A DNA stretch of 64,000 nucleotides from Byssochlamys sp. IMV 00236. Taxonomy: Eukaryota > Ascomycota > Eurotiomycetes > Eurotiales > Thermoascaceae. The notes beneath the pieces are model-generated. The model had not been told where the DNA came from. It searched no databases and was given only the letters and a program-made list of their open reading frames with translations. Positions 55,101-64,000 of the stretch are shown piece after piece. The stretch lies in the NCBI GenBank assembly GCA_001931875.2, contig MSJH02000802.1, positions 100,455 through 164,454 of the forward strand, in the 5' to 3' direction. Both the position numbers and the translations under genes were made by a program. Within the stretch, counting starts at the first letter, position 1. Every line of letters starts with the position of its first letter.

Positions 55101-57102
55101 GGACACCTTCGCCAAGAATGGTAGGATCCTGAGAACAAAGTTCCCAGATGAAGAATATCCCCGCTATCCGGCTACTTATCTGGCCGGCGAATTCATCACA
55201 CGATTGAATGATACAAAAACAAGAGATTCAATGCAGCATGCAATAAGTGCGTTGAAAGAATTCCGTCAGGACGTCCCGAGTACTTTATTGAGAGACCTTA
55301 TTTGGTCCTTCATGGACGCATTGAAGGCAGATCCAGATGCACCCCTATATCCAGATCTTGTGTGGTGCATGTTCCAACTGCTCAAGGTGCTTCTGTCCAC
55401 TAACCAACCTCAAGTCATCGTCGATGTGGTTCTAAGAATATGGAAAGACTTCCCCAATGAATCATCGTATCATCGCGCGGTGAGTCTTGTCAAGGTTGGC
55501 AACGTTATGACTCTAAGCCAGGCTAGAGCGTTCGTGCATAACTTTTCTGCTTATGTATGTGATGCTTTAAAACAGCAACAGCAGCCGGGAAATGACAAAT
55601 GCAAGCCTTTGATCAAAGTCACAACTGTCAAAATGCTTGCACAATCGCTTGCCGAGGCGCGGTTTCTCCCTCAAGCGATGTGTTTACAAATCCTTCGTGA
55701 CATCTACAATATGAGTCGGCATATTGACATCCGCGTTGCTCTGTTGAATTCGATACTGGAAATGGTTAGTCGTAACAACGACGCCGAATCGTATATGCTT
55801 TTCTCTTCCATGGTCCTATCCGCGGCAGGGCCTAATGAGGAAGTCACTACTACCGAGGAAGATTGGCAAGTTGCAGAGCTTGGAGGTCCACTGCCTTTCA
55901 TCGCTGCAGAATCCGATCGTCCAATCCTGCAAATAGTGGTCCAGGAAGCCTCCAGAAAGCTCCCTGAAAGATTGAGATCAGATTATGTTCACAAGGTCCT
56001 ATTACCATTGCTGCAGGAATCTACCCGCCAGCATGTCCGATGGATGACATGCTTTCTCCGGAAGCTCGACCTTTCCCTCTCTGAAGTGGGCCTTTCAAAC
56101 GAAGAAGTAGGCCCCTTTTCGCGGAGACTGGTGAATGAGATCTTTTCGAAGTGGTGGAGATATCTTCCCGCTGCGTATATGAAAACACAACAACGCAGTT
56201 TGGCACTCAGCTATCAACAACGCTATACATCTTTTAACCAGATAGCCGAAAGACTTGCCACCACCAGGCACCCTTCAAGGCAGAGTTCTAGTGCAAGAGG
56301 TGAGTGGGAGGACTTTTTCAGAGCCCACAGAGACCAATCTCCTCTTTCTCAATTAACCGGGCTCTTGACGATCGACTCGGATGCCCCGGGCGGTATAACC
56401 ATTGAAAGCATCATCCAAGAGTACATTTCACGTGCAGAAATCATGATCAAACACCCAATCCGGTACGACACGACATTGGAGAAACAAGTCCTCCACTCAA
56501 GATTACCACTAGAGATATTACATGATCTGAGAAGAAAGAGATCCAGTCATTGGGATGCAGACCTTGTCCGCCAGGAAGAGCTTTATATTCGCATCACGGG
56601 GCTCATGGAGAAGATAATCCAACTAATTGACAGGCTCCGAACAGATAGGTGGGCATCGAATCTCAGCAGCTATGCCGTACCGCTTCCAACTCCTCTCCAA
56701 TGCGAGATTGTTTTGCTGCCCTCTCCTCGGTACAACCCAGTGTCGCCTGCAGGGGTGTTGGACGAGTTTGCCGCTGAAATCACAGGCCTGATCCGCAAAT
56801 ATGAAAGTGACCCAGCCTTACTTACGGAATTCGATTCCCTCAAGAGCGTGATAGGCGAGGTTCTGGAAGAAGACGCAGTAGCGTGTGCACTGTTCATTGG
56901 AAAGATTGACTCGCAGGAACACGCACAAGGCTTTGTGGAGATGTGGTTCAGGGTCAAACTAGCACAGACTTTATTGGCGAACATGACTCTGAGGGCTATC
57001 CAGTCCAATGAGAATGTCAAAGATATGGTCAGAACATGGAAAACAAGCGGCCACGAGTTGATACGGCAAGTGGGATGGGTTGTTGATAGCAGTCTGAATT
57101 AG
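52156..57102 (+). CDS. uncharacterised 1648-residue alpha-helical protein
   Basis: One unbroken open frame of 4.95 kb, by far the longest in the window and clearly a real gene. The predicted protein is rich in Leu, Arg and Glu with repeated helix-like segments and no obvious low-complexity region. No signal peptide, transmembrane segment, nucleotide-binding loop or zinc motif is visible. The overall look is an alpha-solenoid scaffold. Equivalent proteins of this length exist in Aspergillus as hypotheticals, as far as I recall. The lack of introns over 5 kb is unusual for this window, where most genes are interrupted. No function is proposed. Start chosen at the first ATG (52156). Confidence 0.85.
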   Translation: MGIPEALQPQVLLPQHPSVLVSHFHSLVNDNPSLANINAINDSLLNLIHREAISPSAYRVWLPIALRHSSHFLPAALRDTVSAGVRKSAIRVLRSLFHNPRWKVQGWDHLGGAAGIRDVLDTLPIAEVKQFVGVIAGYSYCSSREQAAACFEELLALVERSEDSSRRSLSKYMRPLRAHCSRQNVIELLASSPPDLGHFLIRLAPLHTDILRQAVTGTIHMPLEVRLEIIIVCNDVLMGSKNDYVPRYATGKEFQSDFSPGFAFSMDLLHVLVTESEIKARISAHQIHKWIQSTLRLAIVRKLPLEHVLIFVRGSLPLYRSKCPDWLINDIPREIIRWWSIAKVGSSGDSGSNSIMEKVQRRHEPRPTVAHQEILKKLVVEEVLQQKDDKLDVQRRRYDFTRTVAGLLSLVGRECRIELLWLICKHSPFLNFDIRTVTPSEREVQLVPVWDYAVLQKLPPGDAKYLFSRSLSIYHCDEFLPSPGSLSWKEQCFLWADAEIATAKTIDDLVMTEKLINGMKQQSMQQRDHSERLVWAETAIQVAARTKSLEIFCDIVDWSKRFLRDPLVFPGIMNQILSNGGRILSCQNDKKTIKAESKADLVVVAQKANGLLMDLLKTLLLLLREPGVRSNMRAMRTVSNKVFTLFSSTVNGRMEAVRQYAKSDLATESESVDILLGSLVPIIIDYEREGNSEECMDVLWSGTEGVLRNVECPESPSSAELAFMDRIARKRDEFWQQKRVNRNPDILTLDQGLPKGLAVQNLVPGTTWLSHILERQNEAPYVSSRANEVIFAPVDILMAVPPDGARPDGKFVDRLAVLIRAYMGRGEKLEKEKRIMKIWEYYSTILQSRLLNLRLFQNWLADLARNSGMEGAANRIQPDIPLTLSIPAVSEMLVEWDPLGGLQDDSEMLTGENESRSPHSGTILNSRTSYFFTSGKLRLGPEAKKENLLSVWKLGRHSLKEVPTECSTATREAVILSALLFLDTFAKNGRILRTKFPDEEYPRYPATYLAGEFITRLNDTKTRDSMQHAISALKEFRQDVPSTLLRDLIWSFMDALKADPDAPLYPDLVWCMFQLLKVLLSTNQPQVIVDVVLRIWKDFPNESSYHRAVSLVKVGNVMTLSQARAFVHNFSAYVCDALKQQQQPGNDKCKPLIKVTTVKMLAQSLAEARFLPQAMCLQILRDIYNMSRHIDIRVALLNSILEMVSRNNDAESYMLFSSMVLSAAGPNEEVTTTEEDWQVAELGGPLPFIAAESDRPILQIVVQEASRKLPERLRSDYVHKVLLPLLQESTRQHVRWMTCFLRKLDLSLSEVGLSNEEVGPFSRRLVNEIFSKWWRYLPAAYMKTQQRSLALSYQQRYTSFNQIAERLATTRHPSRQSSSARGEWEDFFRAHRDQSPLSQLTGLLTIDSDAPGGITIESIIQEYISRAEIMIKHPIRYDTTLEKQVLHSRLPLEILHDLRRKRSSHWDADLVRQEELYIRITGLMEKIIQLIDRLRTDRWASNLSSYAVPLPTPLQCEIVLLPSPRYNPVSPAGVLDEFAAEITGLIRKYESDPALLTEFDSLKSVIGEVLEEDAVACALFIGKIDSQEHAQGFVEMWFRVKLAQTLLANMTLRAIQSNENVKDMVRTWKTSGHELIRQVGWVVDSSLN

Positions 57103-57150
57103 GGTGATATGATGGATGGAATAATCGGAACTATCTACTATCTACGTGTC

Positions 57151-57166
57151 TACGGAGTACTCCGTA
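57151..57166. repeat. palindrome TACGGAGTACTCCGTA
   Basis: Perfect 16-bp palindrome about 50 bp past the stop codon of the 1648-residue gene. It has the same core as at 22042-22059. Confidence 0.75.
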
Positions 57167-58285
57167 TCATGTGTTAACACTTAACAGACGATGTACCCGG
57201 GTATTTTCTTCGATGCCGCTGCCAACTGACCTGGTGTCATTTTCCAGGATTATTAGATGACGACGTAGTAGTTTCATAAGCTAGGGCATGTACCATGAAG
57301 CTGAGCGTCACCTTATTATTATTTTGCGACTGTCTGATTTTCCAATAATAATTGTCCGTACCGGAGTGTCCGATGTTCTAGAAAACTTTGACTGAACTGA
57401 ATTACACGTGCTCCCTATCGTGGTCCGTTCTTTCCAGGGGTTTCGTGTATAATTATTACGCTTCGGGCCCTTCCAGCCCTCCAGTAATAGCTAGTATGTC
57501 TTTAGCGTTCTCCAGTTCCGATCCGATGCGCACCGGTCGAAATAGCGACATGTTGATTCCCGGTGACTATTGTCTCTTAAAAGAACGATCGGCACTCTGA
57601 TGGAACATCATGACAGTCTAAGCTTTCCAAGCCTGGCGGAAATCCGTCGGCGGTTGTAGATCATTGCTTCTCGGATGATTCGTACAAGCAATGATTGGTT
57701 TTCCGTACTACTCGGGTTGGCCCGCTAAGTAGTTAGCACTATCTACTACTAACTTATAGAGTAGTACCGTAAGTAAGCCACCAAGCTGAACTTGAACTTC
57801 GGGATCTTGCCAAGAACGTGATTTTAGGCCGATTATCGCAGGCTCTGCTTCGCTTTTGAAAAAGGACCTAACAAATGGCAATAAAGCATTCTTTCCTGCC
57901 CTTTGGGTAGGTTTCTTAGACAAAGACCATATACAGCAGAACGTTATGAGAATAGTGCTTCTAGATTTGATCATTCATCCCCTGAAATGGATGGTCATGT
58001 ATTCCTTCTATGGCGCGATTCCTTTATCAAAGGAGAAGGTGACATTCAAGTATACTGTAACTTGCTCGTGCGGTGCCAAACTAGCGCAGAAACTAATTAC
58101 GTGCAGAAACTAATCAGGTACTGGCAAAAAGCACGACATTAGCCTTCGTGATACGGGGTAGCTATTATTTCTCACCTTAGATCCCGGCATGTCCTGCATG
58201 AATCGCAATTGATAACGAGATAGGAACAGGATATCACGAATCTTCTTATCTATCTGGCCTGCGCTCAGTGGATTCAATAGAAGAA

Positions 58286-58292
58286 TATAAAA
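58286..58292 (+). promoter_or_regulatory. TATA box of the aspartic protease gene
   Basis: TATAAAA followed by GGGG lies 154 bp before the ATG at 58446. A strong TATA is in keeping with a highly inducible secreted protease gene. Confidence 0.6.
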
Positions 58293-58445
58293 GGGGACCC
58301 GATTGTCTCCTCTGGTCGTTGCTCTATCCGTCATCTTTCGACTGAATTAGGTGATCGGTCAGTTGGTCAGTTTGTGTCAAGTCTCTGTTCAAGAATTGCT
58401 TTCTTTCTTTCTTCCAAGCTATCCATCTTGTTGTTGTTGAACAGA

Positions 58446-59768
58446 ATGGTTAATGCCGCTCTTCTTGCAGCTCTGACTGCCTACTCGGTAGCTGTTGCTG
58501 CTGCTCCAACCACACCTCAGGTGAAGGGATTCTCCGTCAGCCAAGTTGCTGTTCCTAAGAGTGCCTACCGTCATCCTGCTGCCCAGCTGGCCAAGGCTTA
58601 TGGAAAATACCATGCAACTGTTCCTACGCAGGTCGCTGCAGCAGCTGCTTCCACTGGCTCTGTCACCACGAATCCCACGTCTGATGACGAGGAGTATATC
58701 ACTCAGGTGACTGTCGGGGAGGACACCCTGAGTCTGGATTTCGATACTGGCTCAGCAGATCTGTGAGCATTTCTGTTCAATTTCCCCTCGCATATAGATA
58801 TACGTATCTAGATGAGACCAGTAAGTACTGACAAAGTTTCCAAGGTGGGTATTCTCTTCGCAGACCCCTGCGTCTGAACGTAGCGGTCACGACTACTACA
58901 CACCAGGATCGTCCGCCAAAAAACTCAGCGGTGCCACTTGGGACATTTCTTATGGAGACGGCAGCTCTGCCAGCGGCGATGTCTATCTGGATAAAGTGAC
59001 GGTTGGCGGCGTCTCATACGCCAGCCAAGCAGTCGAGTCGGCTGAAAGAGTTAGCAGCGAATTCACCGAAGATACTGCAAGTGATGGTCTCCTGGGCCTC
59101 GCCTTCAGCAGCATCAACACCGTGCAGCCAACTCCTCAGAACACCTTCTTTGACAATGTTAAGAGCTCCCTGAGCCAGCCTCTCTTTGCGGCTGCTCTGA
59201 AGCATAACGCACCGGGTGTCTACGACTTTGGATTCACCGATTCGTCCAAGTACACTGGTTCCATCACTTACACCGATGTCGACAACTCCCAGGGCTTCTG
59301 GGGCTTTACAGTTGATAGCTACTCTATCGGCTCGGACTCGACCAGTGACTCTATTAGTGGTATTGCTGGTACGTTCCCAGACAATATTTTCTGCACCGGC
59401 GCTGCTTGGTAAACTAGCGAGCTAACCGAAAACTAGACACTGGTACTACTCTCCTTCTCCTTGACGACAGCATTGTCGAAGCCTACTACGAGCAGGTCGA
59501 CGGAGCTACTTACGACGACAGCCAGGGTGGCTACGTCTTCCCATCTTCTACCACTCCCCCTGACTTTTCTGTCACCATTGGTGATTACACTGCCACGGTG
59601 CCCGGCGAATATATCAGTTTCGAGTCTGTTGGCAACGGCCAGACATATGGTGGTATCCAGTCCAACTCCGGCATTGGTTTCTCCATCTTCGGCGATGTCT
59701 TTCTCAAGAGCCAGTATGTTGTCTTCGATGCTTCTGGGCCGCAGCTTGGCTTTGCTGCCCAGGCGTAA
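58446..59768 (+). CDS. pepA: secreted pepsin-like aspartic protease (aspergillopepsin)
   Basis: Family A1 extracellular acid protease, about 390 residues, encoded by exons 58446-58762, 58845-59368 and 59437-59768. Signal peptide 1-20 (cut near AVAAAPTT), then an activation propeptide to about residue 70 containing the basic [19 protein letters not shown] region, then the mature enzyme. The catalytic motifs are D100-T-G-S and D281-T-G-T, both intact; the second is created by splicing intron 2. The flap region has [16 protein letters not shown]. It ends [11 protein letters not shown], typical of PepA. It digests protein outside the cell at acidic pH; family members are usually controlled by ambient pH and nitrogen/carbon repression, not tested here. 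An intron also interrupts the codon right after the first catalytic motif, as in other Aspergillus pepA genes. Confidence 0.95.
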
Positions 59769-60152
59769 ATGTTCAAGATGGTGGCTTGGACTATCTAGAT
59801 ACGTGTGGACGGCTTTGTTAACTTTCCGGATCACGAACTGAATGATGTACATAAGTGCAAGATAGCGTAGTTTTGGGTATGATGTGGAAATGTATATACG
59901 TATGATGACGCAAAGAGATACTGCTTCACGGAAAGTCGAGTGATAGATGATCCCACTAGCCTAGTAATGAGGTTGATACATGCCAGTGGGCCCTCATCCA
60001 AGAATACGTTAGTATTTGGTCAACTATGCCGGAAAGACCGAGCCTTGGAAGGTCTTCGGTTTTGTCCTGAAAAGCAGATGGATTGATAAAAAGACTAATA
60101 TGAATAGCCGATTGTAGTACTATTGCGGTATCTCATATCTCAATACACCATT

Positions 60153-61031
60153 TCAAGAATATCCAATATGATTCTGTTTGATCCTAGATTGCGGGCTTTG
60201 CTGCAAGTATCGGTTGAGACCCATCAGAAGCTTCAGTAACCCCCTTCGGCCATCGCGGTCCAAAATATTGAACTTCTTAGACCTATAGAACGGCAAGTCT
60301 TCCGTAACTGCTTGGCGTTGGTATAAACTCCGCAAGTACGCTGAGGATACCTTGACTCTAGAAAGATGCATATCCATGTCATCAAGACATATGACGAAGC
60401 CATCATATTGATCAAGCGAGGCATCTTCAGAATATGCCATGACAGCCTGGAAAATAGCGTGTGGTACTTCGTATCGAGCCAACCCGATGCGGCCGGGTTT
60501 CTTTATCAGCTATTAGATATTATCAGCCTCGAGAATACAAAAAAATATCGAATCTTATCTTACCGAGAGCATTGCCAATGGGACACTGACAGAGTGAGCG
60601 GTTGTATCAAACCGAACCACGGAAGCTAGTCCCATTAATTTCCCACGAATTTTCAATTCGGGAATCTCAAATGGAATCCTAAGTCTGAACGTCGTACTCC
60701 TGTATTTTCGTCAACTAAAGCCCCTTAAAGACATAGCAGAGTGACAGATAACAGAATATTTGACCTACAAATTCGTCCCTGCTGTTGTCAAACGCATGAT
60801 CGCCCAGACAGCACATTTAAGAATATTTCCTCCTTGGAAAGTATCCACCGGTTTATCTCTCTTAGAATAATCCGACAATGTTTGAAAGAAGCCCAAAAGT
60901 GATCTGTAGTATGGTGATTCCCGTATCTCTCTTGTATCACCATCTATTGCTTGTTCCCGACTGAGGCGACAGAAGACGCTAGCAATATCTTCAAATTCTA
61001 TCATGTGAGATTCCCATTGAAGGACAGACAT
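60153..61031 (-). CDS. uncharacterised three-exon protein, possibly an NLR N-terminal-like fragment
   Basis: Model of about 251 residues: exons 61031-60769, 60699-60564 and 60509-60153. The phases close without stops, and the GTAAGA donor and CTAATAG acceptor of the second intron are good. The first donor (TT|GTAGGT) is acceptable. The first part (YYRSLLGFFQTLSDYSKRDKP, then ILKCAVWAIMRL) and the helical third exon resemble the region that precedes the NACHT in some fungal STAND/NLR proteins (fungal DUF7708-like), but no NACHT or repeat domain follows. It may be a truncated relic or a stand-alone small gene. I am unsure of the start codon and of the middle exon. Confidence 0.4.
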
Positions 61032-62415
61032 TAGCTTTGTAGTTTATCGTATCTCATTCTGAGGGATATATAGATATATATATATATGAATAAGTGGAGT
61101 TCAATAAGAGGAAAAAGATGAATATAAAAAATGCTTTCTTCAGAAACAGTCAAGATGACGGAAGTGATGAAGATATATCCAGGAAAAGCAGCTTCTTAAA
61201 TAACTGGCAGAATGTGAAATAAAGATTTTGAGTTATTAACCCAAAGCTGCCTCGCCCATTCACGACCTAAATGAAAGAGGAGAGTAGATTACAAAGGGAG
61301 AAGTTAATTTCAACCCACTTTCACTTTATCAACTGATGAATCTATCATAGGAATAAGCGTCAGAATCTTGTCCTATCCGAAATTACAGATATGCAGCTAC
61401 ACCTGTTACAAACAGCCGTACCATGGCTCAGCTCCAGGAGACGGGCATCAGGATAGTAACGGTGTCTCAGGCAGCAGCGGTGGAAACTTCCGGCTGTTCA
61501 GCAGGTTCTGTACTCATCAGTAGTAGTTAGATTTCGGTCACTCCAATACTAAGTATTTTACCTTGAACCCATGTTCTGCCCAGGTACTCGCTTCTACAAT
61601 ATATCAAACCTGGGATCAAATCGGTGATCTTCCTTTTTTGTTGAATAGTCTACTGATTTATAATAACATGTTAATCGTTTCGACTTGAGGTCTTATCGTC
61701 TATTCTCCCCCATATTTCTTTATTTCCGTAGATCTATCGGTAGTTGATAGTTCAATATCATTTTCAGGTCTGGGATCAAGGTCACAGTATATCCGGTGTT
61801 TTCTTTTGCTCTAATCTTAAAGAGGGAATAATTTATGCTGATTTGCCTGATACCCGGCTGGATTAGTGTTTGGTTGGAGATCCGGAGAGCGCACAGCTAC
61901 CAGGCGTTTATTTGCCTTTCTGCCTTGGTCAAGGTCCAGGCCTTCTGCTATTCTTGGATGATATGTGCTTGTTTCACAGTCCCTGGTTTTGGTCCTTGTC
62001 ACTCGGTCCTAGCCGAAGGCAACCGAACCCGCCGTCCAGCTGTAATGATAGTTCGCGCCTCTCTGCCTACGAAGAATACGATACTACTAAGTATAAATCG
62101 TGCCAAATCAGATATAATCTCGCTGGGATACTAATATTATTTAGAAGCTCTGACGCTGGGACTTCCAGCAACCGTCCAGCAATTTCATTCAGAAGTTGAA
62201 CAGCAGACGTTCACATGAGATATACACACTGCCATAACACCATCACCTATCCTAGTTACCTTCGCTTGTCCTCTCAAAAGGTTACTAAATATCATATACT
62301 ACAGCAGCCTTCTCGATGGATTCAACTGTTCCGCTTGGTACAGGGGGTATCTCAGTGCAAGAACCACATTCGTCTGCACCTATTACCATCCTCCTACAGA
62401 AGGCCAAGCTTTGGA
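61032..62415. other. intergenic region
   Basis: AT-rich with a (TA)n-like patch at 61065-61088. Two overlapping frames at 61835-62199 could belong to upstream exons of the next gene, but I cannot join them. No other feature seen. Confidence 0.4.
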
Positions 62416-63743
62416 ATGATTGAAGACGTCACAATCGAGGATTTGTTAGGACCAGAATACGTGCCTGTGGATGGGGATCGAGGTAACACACGTCTTACTG
62501 ATATTTATTTTGTCGTGCCTGCGCCCGTTCATTTCAGTACTTTCGCAGCAGGAGCACTCCGCACTTTCCCAGCGCCTACGGGAAATCCCTTCGCAGCCTA
62601 TAAACCTAGAAAACGATGAGTTGAGGGTCCACGGACGATCATGGACCAAAGAGCACATGGATGCTCTTAGAGTAGCCCACCTCGATAACCTACCTCTGGA
62701 CCGCTTCTTTCCTCCAGATTATATACCCGGAGACACTGATCCTGGTACGTTGGCGCAAATTAATCATCTGATTCAGGGCTTCTTACTGATTCTTTCAAGT
62801 TTTCTCTTCACTTGCAGCTGAAGTTACGCAGCTCAAGGAGGATGACATCCGTTCTTTCTCGGTGCAGAAGTTCTCAACAACTTCGGGCGGGTTCCTAGAC
62901 CTCTTTGAGCGTTTGGATAGAGCGGTGGCGACAAGCCCTGCGATTATACCGGGGCAGGTAAACAGTGCTAGCTGTGAAGATCTCTCCAGCTCCGGTAACG
63001 AATATACTGCTCTATCATGCCTTATATTGCTTCTACTCGGAATAATGAGAAAGCCGTCTCTCAGGAAAGTCGTGCCAGGATGGGAATTCACTGTGTCCGT
63101 ACCCAAATGCATCTTCTACCTATACTTGGGAGACTGACTTCTTGAAGTAGCGGAAGGATCAAGTCATGCAGAATCTGGCTGGGAACTAGCGGCAAAGTCA
63201 AAGCTCCGAACGACGAACCCATCACATTGAGGACCTGGGACTCTGTTACAAGGGAAAATATGATATCGCAGATTCCGTTGGTTTCCCTCGAGGTGTGTAC
63301 AGTCCATATCTGATACCCTGAACGGATGGTTTCCTGACACTGTAAAGGCAAAGGCGCGACGCCCTGGGGACCCCGATCCATTTAACTGGGACACCTTTGC
63401 GCAGGAGGTCGCAAAACTCCTCGGTCAAGCAATGGCATCATGCAAGGAAATGCATGGCGGCTGGAAAGACCAGGATGCGTGGCTTATATCAATCCACGGC
63501 ACCGAGGTTCGTCTCGTTACGGCGCGCTTCAAGGAAGGGTATCTCCGTCAAGTGAACAGCTCAATGGTCGCACGGACTGAGTATCTTGTCGTTTTCCGCT
63601 CTCATCCTTTTGATCTTATACTGGACGAGGGTCGTGTACAAGCAGTCAAGGCAATAGTTGCCCTGTTGCGCTGGATCAAGTCCGGTAGCTCTCTGCAGTC
63701 AACCATCCACGGGGTGCTTAATGCTGCGAGGTCCGGGGCGTAA
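62416..63743 (+). CDS. uncharacterised multi-exon fungal protein
   Basis: Splice-consistent exons: 62416-62482 (MIEDVTIEDLLGPEYVPVDG), about 62536-62743 (RVHGRSWTKEHMDAL, then FFPPDYIPGDTDP), about 62819-62957 (FLDLFERLDRAVATSPAIIPGQ), an uncertain middle exon near 63161-63290 (VKAPNDEPITLRTWDSVTRE), and a last exon from about 63346 (PDPFNWDTFAQEVAKLLGQA to the stop at 63743). GPEYVPVDGD in exon 1 and PPDYIPGDTD in exon 2 are similar, which suggests an internal repeat. The C-terminal part (WLISIHGTEVRLVTARF, then EYLVVFRSHPFDLI) reads as a folded domain seen in other fungal orphans that bind no known ligand. A further 5' exon is possible, because an acceptor-like CTACAG lies just upstream of the first ATG. 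I do not know a function. Confidence 0.5.
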
Positions 63744-64000
63744 GCATTCAGTACATGGTCTAGTCTGCCATTGTTGATTGTGAGTGGAAGTCCTTCCTGC
63801 TTTATGTCATTCATTTTTGCTTTTCCTTTCCTTGTGAGAATTTTTTATTTATTCATCTTTGAATTTTCAATTTGGCATTGATCTGGCAAGTATTGATTTC
63901 TCGATTGTACTTCCTTGTGTCAGCGCACAAAGCGTACATCCAGACGACGATCTGTCAGTCATCCGTTTGCAGGGGGTTCTTTGACATCCTAATTATACGA
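63744..64000. other. right window edge
   Basis: Downstream sequence of the last gene, T-rich near 63840-63860. No gene is visible before the window ends. Confidence 0.5.

Larger units (their letters stand above)
57103..58445. other. intergenic region with palindrome and aspartic-protease promoter
   Basis: Contains the TACGGAGTA palindrome at 57151-57166 and the TATA element of the protease gene. A plus-strand frame at about 57903-58142 (ending LVRCQTSAETNYVQKLIRYW) reads protein-like but has no plausible start or partner exon, so it is noted as a possible remnant only. Confidence 0.4.

Noticed and set aside
57903..58142. Protein-like plus-strand frame ending LIRYWQKARH
   Set aside because: No ATG in good context, no partner exon, and other frames equally open; possibly a relic but not supportable.

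Overview
The window is nuclear DNA of a filamentous ascomycete, most likely an Aspergillus or close relative (Eurotiales). The evidence is the gene content (a COPII Sec24, a Fus3/Kss1-type MAP kinase with TEY, a GT69 capsule-type mannosyltransferase, a four-RRM Nrd1/Msa2 protein, an aspergillopepsin and a CFEM GPI protein), introns of 50-160 nt with GTAAGT/GTATGT donors, and monocistronic genes on both strands. No plasmid, phage, CRISPR or bacterial operon structure is present. I recognised no rRNA or tRNA gene and no intact transposon.

Layout. 0.8-3.2 kb: kinesin with a C-terminal helix-hairpin-helix (-). 5.5-8.4 kb: Sec24 (+). 10.9-12.2 kb: MAP kinase (+) behind a long pyrimidine-rich leader. 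13.0-13.6 kb: DUF1349-like protein (-). 14.4-15.9 kb: GT69 mannosyltransferase (+). 17.2-18.6 kb: RRM-type protein (+). 18.6-26.4 kb: a gene desert with a few decayed-looking coding fragments. 26.5-27.1 kb: small putative DNA-binding protein (+). 28.1-30.0 kb: Iwr1 (-). 30.8-33.4 kb: Nrd1-like RNA-binding protein (-) with a long leader. 37.5-38.9 kb: Ecl1-type life-span factor (-). 42.5-43.2 kb: DNA polymerase delta small subunit (+). 45.6-46.6 kb: a tandem pair of tiny membrane-protein genes (+). 46.9-47.5 kb: Cys-rich orphan (-). 50.5-51.3 kb: CFEM GPI protein (+). 52.2-57.1 kb: 1648-residue orphan (+). 58.4-59.8 kb: aspartic protease (+). 60.2-61.0 kb: three-exon orphan (-). 62.4-63.7 kb: multi-exon orphan (+).

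The housekeeping genes cover secretion (Sec24), spindle or chromosome movement (kinesin), RNA polymerase II import (Iwr1), DNA replication (Pol delta subunit 4) and signalling (MAP kinase). They are interspersed with surface, secreted and lineage-restricted genes, mainly in the right half. The genes are not one pathway.

The most unusual object is at 45.6-46.6 kb. Two tandem three-exon units share nearly identical introns (second intron about 93% identical over aligned bases) and a conserved last exon (45/51). The middle, membrane-spanning exon between those introns is only 34/87 identical at nucleotide level, yet has the same length and the same phase-2 boundaries. The second unit has lost its ATG. 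This could be a fast-diversifying cassette or an alternative-exon system, and it is the main candidate for something undescribed.

All exon coordinates were derived by eye from splice consensus and reading-frame continuity; none was tested with transcripts.
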